Shown here: piece by piece, positions 6,234 through 12,121 of the stretch
Numbering within the stretch: the first letter of the stretch is position 1
Layout: each line of letters opens with the position of its first letter
From: Lachnospiraceae bacterium UBA935
GTDB lineage: Bacteria; Bacillota; Clostridia; Lachnospirales; Lachnospiraceae
NCBI GenBank assembly: GCA_002293525.1
Contig: DBDJ01000054.1
Location: forward strand, 1 to 12,121
DNA length: 12,121 nucleotides
Direction of reading: 5' to 3'
Made by a program: the position numbers and the translations under genes
The notes under the pieces: model-generated
What the model saw: only the letters and a program-made list of their open reading frames with translations
What the model was told of the DNA's origin: nothing
Databases searched by the model: none

Positions 6234-7301
6234 ATGCACAGACAAAGCACGAAAGTGATTACCATAGGCAATAAGAAAATCGGCGGCGGCAACCCGGTCC
6301 TGATCCAGTCGATGACCAATACCCGGACCGAAGACATCGCTGCGACCGTGGCTCAGATTCATGAACTGGAGGCCGCCGGCTGCGATATCATCCGCTGCAC
6401 GGTGCCGACGCAGGAAGCCGCGGAAGCTGTCGCGGCGATCAAAAAGCAGATCCACATTCCGCTGGTAGCCGACATCCATTTTGACTACCGGCTGGCCATC
6501 GCCGCGATCGAACACGGCGCCGACAAGATCCGCATCAACCCCGGCAATATCGGAAGCCCCGACAACCTGCTGGCGGTTACCGCGGCGGCGAAAGAGCGCC
6601 GGATACCGATCCGTGTCGGGGTCAACAGCGGTTCCCTGGAAAAAGCCCTCATTGAAAAATATCGCGGCGTCACGGCCGCCGGCATTGTTGAAAGCGCCTT
6701 GGATAAGGTCCGGAGAATCGAAGCCGCCGACTATGACAATATCGTCGTCAGCATCAAATCTTCCGATGTCATGATGTGTGTGGAAGCCCATGAACAGTTT
6801 GCGGCGCTGACCGCCTATCCGCTTCACGTCGGCATTACCGAGGCGGGAACGGTCATCAGCGGCAATATCAAGTCAGCCATTGGCTTAGGTCTGATCCTTC
6901 ATCAAGGTATCGGCGACACTGTTAGGGTGTCCCTCACCGGCGATCCTGCCGAAGAGGTCAAGTCGGCCAAGCTCATCCTCCGCACCCTCGGCTTGCGGAA
7001 AGGCGGTATCGAGGTGATTTCCTGTCCTACCTGCGGCCGGACCCAGATCGACCTGATCGGTTTGGCGAACCAGGTGGAGAACATGGTAGCCGACCTCCCT
7101 CTGGAGCTTAAGGTGGCCGTCATGGGCTGCGTGGTCAACGGGCCCGGCGAAGCGAAAGAAGCCGATATCGGGATAGCCGGCGGCATCGGAGAAGGTCTCC
7201 TGATCAAAAAAGGCCAGGTCATCAAAAAACTGCCGGAAGCCGAACTGTTAGGCGCGCTTCGCGAGGAACTGCTCCATTGGGATCCGGTTAGGGAGGGTTA
7301 A
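6234..7301 (+). CDS. ispG: 4-hydroxy-3-methylbut-2-en-1-yl diphosphate synthase (flavodoxin/ferredoxin), GcpE
   Basis: IspG converts 2-C-methyl-D-erythritol 2,4-cyclodiphosphate to HMBPP, the next-to-last step of the non-mevalonate (MEP) isoprenoid pathway, using a [4Fe-4S] cluster and electrons from flavodoxin or ferredoxin; it is cytosolic. The 355 residues match the short bacterial form. An N-terminal TIM barrel opens with 'GGGNPVLIQSMTNTRTEDI' and includes 'ADIHFDYRLA' and 'KIRINPGNIG'. The C-terminal cluster domain has 'SCPTCGRTQ' with Cys264 and Cys267, then 'MGCVVNGPGEAKEADIGIAGG' with Cys299 and Glu306, the four expected cluster ligands in the correct spacing. The start is ATG 6234 with GGAG at 6220-6223. 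The stop is followed by a second in-frame TAA, and polC begins three bases after the first, so the two genes are probably cotranscribed and coupled. The dxr and rseP genes often found upstream in Clostridia are absent here. Confidence 0.97.
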   Translation: MHRQSTKVITIGNKKIGGGNPVLIQSMTNTRTEDIAATVAQIHELEAAGCDIIRCTVPTQEAAEAVAAIKKQIHIPLVADIHFDYRLAIAAIEHGADKIRINPGNIGSPDNLLAVTAAAKERRIPIRVGVNSGSLEKALIEKYRGVTAAGIVESALDKVRRIEAADYDNIVVSIKSSDVMMCVEAHEQFAALTAYPLHVGITEAGTVISGNIKSAIGLGLILHQGIGDTVRVSLTGDPAEEVKSAKLILRTLGLRKGGIEVISCPTCGRTQIDLIGLANQVENMVADLPLELKVAVMGCVVNGPGEAKEADIGIAGGIGEGLLIKKGQVIKKLPEAELLGALREELLHWDPVREG

Positions 7302-7304
7302 TAA

Positions 7305-10300
7305 ATGGCAAAACCGTTTTATGAGGTTTTTCCTGCCCTGCGGCTGGAAAGCGGCCTTCATGACTTGTTTGAACAGGTGACGGTAGACCGGGTGTCGGCT
7401 TCCAAACAAAAGGATTTCATCCGCGTCTTTATTACCAGCGGACACTTGATCCCGAAAGCCAAGGTCTTTAAAGCAGAAGAAGAAATCCGGAAGCAGCTGT
7501 TTCCGGAGCGAGCCGTTGTGATCAAAATCTACGAGAATTATAACCTGTCTTCGCAATACAATCCGGAAAGATTCCTAGCGATATACCGCGACAGCATCCT
7601 GCTGGAGCTGAAAGCCTTCAGCCCGGTCTTGTACAGTATCTTTAAAAATGCCGATATCCGATACCCAGATTCTAGTCAGATGGTTCTTACCGTAACGGAT
7701 GATGTCTTGACCAGAAGCAAGGTTCCTGAACTGGAGCGCATCCTTGATAAGATATGCAATGAGCGCTGCCGCCTGTCAGCTGCCATCAGGACAGAGTTCC
7801 GAGCCGCGAAGACCGACAAGATAAGGAAAGAGGAACAAAAGATAGCCAGTCAGGTTGCCGAGATAACGGGCGGATTATCGGGTGCTTATGAGGCTGGAGC
7901 GGTCTTGGGCCAGCCTACGGCAGAACAGCGGGCGGAACCCGGTCAGGCCAAGAAATCGCCGGCCGGCAGACCGGACAAGCCGAGCCGCCAGCGAGCCCTC
8001 AAGCGTTCCGACAGCCCTGGCATGATATACGGCAGGGACATCGAGGAAGAGGCGCTGCCGATTGAAGACATCGTCGGCGAAATCGGTGAAGTGGTCATCC
8101 GCGGGAAGATACTTACCGTCGATATCCGTGAGATCAAGAATTTTAAGTCCATCCTGGTCTTTAACGTAACGGACTTTACCGATACCATAACGGTAAAAAT
8201 GTTTGTACATAATGAGCAAGTCGCTGAGCTTGAGGACGCAATCAGGAAAGGCGCGTTTGTCCTGATCAAAGGGGTCACCATCATCGACAAATTTGACAAG
8301 GAGCTTTCGCTCGGTTCGGTTACCGGCATCAAAAGCATCCCCGATTTCACTGCACGGCGGATGGATAATGCCGTGCAGAAGCGCGTCGAGCTTCATTGTC
8401 ATACTAAGATGAGCGACATGGACGGGGTGTCCGATGTGTCAGACATCATCCGCCGGGCTTATCAGTGGGGCCATCCCGCCGTTGCCATTACCGATCATGG
8501 CGTGGTTCAGGCATTTCCGGAGGCCAACCATGTCTGGCAGAAGCTATGGGCCGGAGCAAAAGAGCGTTGCCTTGAACAGGCGCTCGCGCCGCCGGCAAAA
8601 CATGATTTTTTCAAGATTATTTATGGCTGTGAAGCTTATCTGGTGGACGACCTGAAAGAGATCGTGACCAACGCGGCCGGCCAGCGGCTGGATGATGATT
8701 TTGTCGTCTTTGACATTGAGACCACCGGCTTTTCCCCGGTCAAGAACAAGATTATTGAAATCGGGGCCGTCCGGGTTTCCGGAGGGGAGATTACCGGACG
8801 GTATTCGGCCCTGGTCAATCCGGAACTGCCGATTCCCTATGAGATCGTGAAGCTGACCGGGATCCACGACGACATGGTGAGCGGGGCTCCTGCGATAACG
8901 TCCGTATTACCGGAATTCCTGGAGTTTTGCCGGGATGATGTGCTGGTGGCCCACAATGCCAGCTTTGACATGGGCTTTATCACGGAGAATGTCAAGCGGC
9001 TCGGTCTCAGTAAGCAGTTCACCTATGTCGACACCTTGGGCCTGTCCAGGGTGCTGCTTTCAGAACAGTCCAAACATACCCTGGATGCTGTCGCCAAAAC
9101 CCTGAATATACCGCTGGAAAATCATCACCGGGCGACCGATGACGCTGAGGTCACGGCGCAGATGCTGCTCCATTTTATCCGACGGCTGAAAGAAGAAGGG
9201 ATCGATACCCTGAAGGGCATCAATGCCATGGGCGTGCCCGGAGCGGCGGCCGTCCGGCGGCTGCCAAGCTATCATGCCATTATCCTGGCGGCCAATGATA
9301 CCGGAAGGGAGAATCTTTACACCCTGATTTCGGAATCCCATCTGAACTATTACAGCAAGCGCCCCCGGATTCCCAAGAGCCTGCTGTTAAAGCATCGTGA
9401 GGGTCTGATCCTGGGCAGTGCCTGTGAGGCGGGCGAGCTGTACCGGGCGCTGCTGGAAGAGCGTAAGGACGAGGAGATTGCCCGGATCGTCAGCTTTTAT
9501 GACTATCTGGAGATCCAGCCGACCGGGAACAACCGGTTCCTGATTGCTTCCGATAAGGTGAAGTCCATCCAGTCGGTGGAAGACATCCAAGACGTCAACC
9601 GCCGCATCGTCGCCCTGGGCGATGAATTTGCCAAGCCGGTGGTAGCCACCTGCGACGTGCATTTCCTTGACCCGGAAGACGAGGTGTACCGCCGTATCAT
9701 CATGACCGGCAAAGGCTTCAGCGATGCTGACGACCAGGCGCCCTTATATTTCCGCACTACCGATGAGATGCTGGAGGAATTTGCTTATCTGGGCAGCGAC
9801 AAGGCGGTCGAAGTCGTGATCACCAATACCAACCGGATCGCCGACCGCATCGACGTGATCGCGCCGGTCCGCCCCGACAAATGCCCGCCCGTCATCCCCG
9901 ACAGTGATAAGACGCTGACCGACATCTGTTTCAGCCGCGCCCGTGAAGTATACGGCGACCCGCTGCCGGAGATCGTCGGGAAACGCTTGGAACGAGAGCT
10001 TCATTCCATTATCAGCAACGGCTTTGCCGTTATGTATATCATCGCCCAGAAACTGGTCTGGAAGTCGGTGGAGGACGGCTATCTCGTCGGCAGCCGCGGC
10101 TCGGTCGGCTCTTCTTTCGTGGCGACCATGGCGGGGATCACCGAAGTGAATCCGTTAAGTCCCCACTACTATTGTGCGGCCTGCCACTACAGCGACTTTG
10201 ATTCGGAAGCGGTTCGCGCCTTTGCCGGCCGGGCCGGCTGTGACATGCCGGACAAGGCCTGTCCGGTCTGCGGCGAAGGGTTAAAAAAGGACGGATTCGA

Positions 10301-11777
10301 CATTCCCTTTGAAACCTTCCTGGGCTTCAAGGGGGACAAGGAACCGGATATTGACCTTAACTTTTCCGGGGAATACCAGAGCAAGGCACATAAATATACC
10401 GAGGTCATCTTCGGCACGGGGCAGACTTACCGGGCCGGTACCATCGGCACTTTGGCGGACAAGACCGCTTTCGGCTATGTCAAGAACTATTATGAAGAGC
10501 GGGGGATCAGGAAACGGACCTGCGAGATCAACCGGATCGTTGCCGGCTGCACCGGCATCCGCCGCAGCACGGGCCAGCATCCGGGCGGTATCATCGTCCT
10601 GCCGCTGGGGGAAGACATCAATACCTTTACCCCGGTTCAGCACCCGGCCAATGACATGACCACCGACATCGTGACCACCCATTTTGACTATCATTCCATC
10701 GACCATAACCTGCTGAAGCTGGATATTCTGGGCCATGACGACCCGACCATGATCAGGATGCTGCAGGATCTGACCGGGGTGGATCCGGTGGCGATTCCCT
10801 TGGATGATGTCCAGGTCATGTCCTTGTTCCGCAGCACCGAAGCCCTGAAGATCACGCCGGAGCAGATCGGCGGCTGTACCTTGGGGGCCTTGGGCGTGCC
10901 GGAGTTCGGGACGGAATTTGTCTTGCAGATGCTGATTGATACCAAGCCTTCCTCCTTTTTCGACCTGGTCTGTATATCCGGGCTGTCGCATGGCACCGAT
11001 GTCTGGCTGGGCAATGCCCAGACCCTGATCGAGGACGGCGACGCGACGATTTCCACGGTAATCAGTACCCGTGACGACATCATGACCTATCTGATCAATC
11101 AGGGCGTGGACAGCTCGCTCTCCTTTACGATCATGGAAAGCGTGCGGAAGGGGAAAGGCCTGAAACCTGACTGGGAGACGGCCATGCGGGCCGCCGGGGT
11201 GCCGGACTGGTATATCGGTTCGTGTAAGAAGATCAAATATATGTTTCCGAAAGCCCATGCGGCGGCTTATGTCATGATGGCGTGGCGGATCGCCTATTTC
11301 AAGGTCTATTATCCGCTGGCATATTATACGGCGTTTTTTTCTATCAGGGCTTCGGCGTTCTCCTATGAGCCGATGTGCCAGGGGCAGCACCATCTGGAGG
11401 CGGTGATGGCAGATTATAAGCGCCGGGAAACGGAACTGACGAAAAAAGAGCAGGATACCAGCCGGGATATGAAAATCGTCCAGGAGATGTATGCCAGAGG
11501 ATTTGAGTTTACCAGGATCGACATCTTTGCGGCCAAGGCGCGGGATTTCCAGATCGTGGACGGGAAGATCATGCCGTCGCTTAACAGCATAGACGGGCTG
11601 GGCGAGAAGGCGGCGGAGGCGATCGTGGAAGCGTCGCGGCAAGGGGCGTATTTGTCAAAGGATGATTTCCGGCAGCGGACCAAGGTCTCGAAGACGGTAG
11701 TGGAGCTGATGGACAGCCTGAAGCTGCTGGGGGATCTGCCGGAGAGCAATCAGATGAGCTTGTTTGATTATATGTAA
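7305..11777 (+). CDS. polC: DNA polymerase III PolC-type, alpha subunit with proofreading exonuclease
   Basis: PolC is the main replicative polymerase of low-GC Gram-positives. At 1490 residues it is slightly longer than the roughly 1440 of Bacillus PolC; a Gly/Pro/Lys-rich linker at about 190-245 may account for this. In order I see an N-terminal domain (1-190), an OB fold (about 255-350), and PHP part one with 'LHCHT' at 363-367 and 'ITDHG' at 395-399. Inserted within PHP is a DEDDh exonuclease (about 465-635; Asp470, Glu472, Asp555, His608, Asp613). PHP part two follows. The C-family core has 'GSRGSVGSS' at 929-937, a zinc site Cys957/960/986/989, and catalytic Asp1015, Asp1017 and Asp1140. 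The spacing of these aspartates matches the known Geobacillus enzyme. A helix-hairpin-helix-like 'IDGLGEKAAEAI' lies near 1430. The C-terminus 'QMSLF' (1483-1487) is a sliding-clamp binding motif. GGGAGGG at 7291-7297 sets the start. Confidence 0.98.
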   Translation: MAKPFYEVFPALRLESGLHDLFEQVTVDRVSASKQKDFIRVFITSGHLIPKAKVFKAEEEIRKQLFPERAVVIKIYENYNLSSQYNPERFLAIYRDSILLELKAFSPVLYSIFKNADIRYPDSSQMVLTVTDDVLTRSKVPELERILDKICNERCRLSAAIRTEFRAAKTDKIRKEEQKIASQVAEITGGLSGAYEAGAVLGQPTAEQRAEPGQAKKSPAGRPDKPSRQRALKRSDSPGMIYGRDIEEEALPIEDIVGEIGEVVIRGKILTVDIREIKNFKSILVFNVTDFTDTITVKMFVHNEQVAELEDAIRKGAFVLIKGVTIIDKFDKELSLGSVTGIKSIPDFTARRMDNAVQKRVELHCHTKMSDMDGVSDVSDIIRRAYQWGHPAVAITDHGVVQAFPEANHVWQKLWAGAKERCLEQALAPPAKHDFFKIIYGCEAYLVDDLKEIVTNAAGQRLDDDFVVFDIETTGFSPVKNKIIEIGAVRVSGGEITGRYSALVNPELPIPYEIVKLTGIHDDMVSGAPAITSVLPEFLEFCRDDVLVAHNASFDMGFITENVKRLGLSKQFTYVDTLGLSRVLLSEQSKHTLDAVAKTLNIPLENHHRATDDAEVTAQMLLHFIRRLKEEGIDTLKGINAMGVPGAAAVRRLPSYHAIILAANDTGRENLYTLISESHLNYYSKRPRIPKSLLLKHREGLILGSACEAGELYRALLEERKDEEIARIVSFYDYLEIQPTGNNRFLIASDKVKSIQSVEDIQDVNRRIVALGDEFAKPVVATCDVHFLDPEDEVYRRIIMTGKGFSDADDQAPLYFRTTDEMLEEFAYLGSDKAVEVVITNTNRIADRIDVIAPVRPDKCPPVIPDSDKTLTDICFSRAREVYGDPLPEIVGKRLERELHSIISNGFAVMYIIAQKLVWKSVEDGYLVGSRGSVGSSFVATMAGITEVNPLSPHYYCAACHYSDFDSEAVRAFAGRAGCDMPDKACPVCGEGLKKDGFDIPFETFLGFKGDKEPDIDLNFSGEYQSKAHKYTEVIFGTGQTYRAGTIGTLADKTAFGYVKNYYEERGIRKRTCEINRIVAGCTGIRRSTGQHPGGIIVLPLGEDINTFTPVQHPANDMTTDIVTTHFDYHSIDHNLLKLDILGHDDPTMIRMLQDLTGVDPVAIPLDDVQVMSLFRSTEALKITPEQIGGCTLGALGVPEFGTEFVLQMLIDTKPSSFFDLVCISGLSHGTDVWLGNAQTLIEDGDATISTVISTRDDIMTYLINQGVDSSLSFTIMESVRKGKGLKPDWETAMRAAGVPDWYIGSCKKIKYMFPKAHAAAYVMMAWRIAYFKVYYPLAYYTAFFSIRASAFSYEPMCQGQHHLEAVMADYKRRETELTKKEQDTSRDMKIVQEMYARGFEFTRIDIFAAKARDFQIVDGKIMPSLNSIDGLGEKAAEAIVEASRQGAYLSKDDFRQRTKVSKTVVELMDSLKLLGDLPESNQMSLFDYM

Positions 11778-11800
11778 TCGATTTTTAAACATACTGATGA

Positions 11801-11983
11801 AGGAGTCTAAGTATTCTTGAATCGGGTCATACAGATTGGTATGAGCCCAAAATTGAAAATGTAGGTTATCCGATAGTACGCTTGCATATCACAATTAATT
11901 GCACTTTCGACAAGATATTAGTATTTAGATGGACTGTAAAGAGAGAAATTGGATTTAAAATGACTATTATGCGAAACAAATAG
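11801..11983 (+). pseudogene. Short open frame without a standard start, possible gene remnant
   Basis: Right of polC a frame is open from 11801 to the TAG at 11981-11983, giving about 60 residues that look protein-like ('SGHTDWYEPKIENVGYPIVR' in its middle). No ATG, GTG or TTG start exists near its beginning. GGAG at 11802-11805 stands seven bases before an in-frame ATT at 11813, so a rare ATT start is conceivable, but a decayed 3' fragment of an acquired gene is more likely. Chance openness in AT-rich DNA cannot be excluded. I recognise no family. Confidence 0.22.
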
Positions 11984-12057
11984 TCATTTTTTATTAGTTT
12001 TATCACGCTATTGTGCAATTTTTGGATTTAAAATGTCTATTTTGGGAAATATATAGT
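11949..12057 (+). repeat. Pair of imperfect 36-bp direct repeats
   Basis: Copies at 11949-11984 and 12022-12057 share the first 14 bases TTGGATTTAAAATG exactly and differ at five of the remaining 22 positions. Their starts are 73 bp apart. The first copy contains most of the terminator hairpin (all but the end of its right arm); in the second the dyad has decayed. No third copy occurs at the next 73-bp position within the window. Confidence 0.75.
11957..11992 (+). terminator. Rho-independent terminator downstream of polC
   Basis: A perfect 12-bp stem (11957-11968 with 11979-11990) encloses a 10-nt loop and merges into a run of six T (11987-11992). It is the first convincing terminator after polC, about 180 bp past its stop, and may end the ispG-polC transcript. 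The A-run on the left side would also let it work on the minus strand. The rest of 11778-12121 holds a bulged hairpin at 11824-11848 without a T-run, the short open frame and the direct repeat; nothing else is supported. Confidence 0.7.
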
Positions 12058-12121
12058 TTTTAAAAATGTATTCTGTTATGATGTAGCAATATAGGAATTA
12101 CATGTAATCACATATTGTACT

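Noticed and set aside
6213..6827. 204-codon open frame antisense to ispG
   Set aside because: Shadow of the well-conserved ispG coding frame, with low-complexity Asp/Gly/Arg content and no family resemblance.
10281..11642. 453-codon open frame antisense to polC
   Set aside because: It lies fully inside the strongly supported polC gene. Its translation is rich in His, Arg, Asp and Gly, as expected from an antisense shadow of a GC-rich gene.
12097..12108. Perfect 12-bp palindrome ATTACATGTAAT
   Set aside because: A self-complementary AT-rich 12-mer at the window edge with no gene context; chance is a sufficient explanation.
11949..12121. CRISPR array suggested by 36-bp repeats with a 37-bp interval
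   Set aside because: Only two copies with five mismatches, one is a terminator hairpin, no third copy at the expected position 12095, and no cas gene in the window.

Overview
The window most likely comes from a Bacillota (Firmicutes) chromosome, probably class Clostridia. This rests on the PolC-type replicative polymerase, the SpoVB-like flippase, an Amidase_6 protein without a signal peptide, strong purine-rich Shine-Dalgarno sites and clostridial-looking small proteins. I cannot name the species. Base composition is patchy. About 1-1470, 4862-6072 and 11780-12121 are AT-rich, while the flippase, amidase, metallo-hydrolase, ispG and polC stretches are clearly GC-richer, so core genes appear interleaved with acquired or fast-changing material.

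Left part (1-1860): an HxlR-type winged-helix regulator is followed on the same strand by an FMN-binding split-barrel (pyridoxamine-phosphate-oxidase-like) protein, with a 20-bp interrupted palindrome between them that could be an operator. Next comes an unrecognised gene whose frame is broken at a run of eight G, a hairpin terminator, and a small two-helix membrane protein that converges on the next gene.

Middle (1849-4780): on the minus strand an Amidase_6-type cysteine peptidase/amidase precedes a SpoVB-like MOP-family flippase. The flippase carries an unusual histidine/asparagine-rich N-terminus made of three 10-residue repeats. Divergent from them is an MBL-fold metallo-hydrolase. Its leader holds four 14-bp repeats, an upstream inverted copy of the repeat core, and a perfect 10-nt complement of its own ribosome binding site. 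This leader is the strongest candidate here for an undescribed control element.

Next (4862-6072): two AT-rich minus-strand genes of unknown function, one with an N-terminal membrane anchor.

Right part (6170-11777): a sigma-A-like promoter precedes ispG (non-mevalonate isoprenoid pathway), which is followed 3 bp later by polC. PolC has all expected domains and catalytic residues and a C-terminal clamp-binding motif. The last 344 bases hold no confident gene, only a short open frame without a standard start, a strong terminator hairpin and a 36-bp imperfect direct repeat.

I found no rRNA, tRNA, CRISPR array, transposase or complete mobile element.
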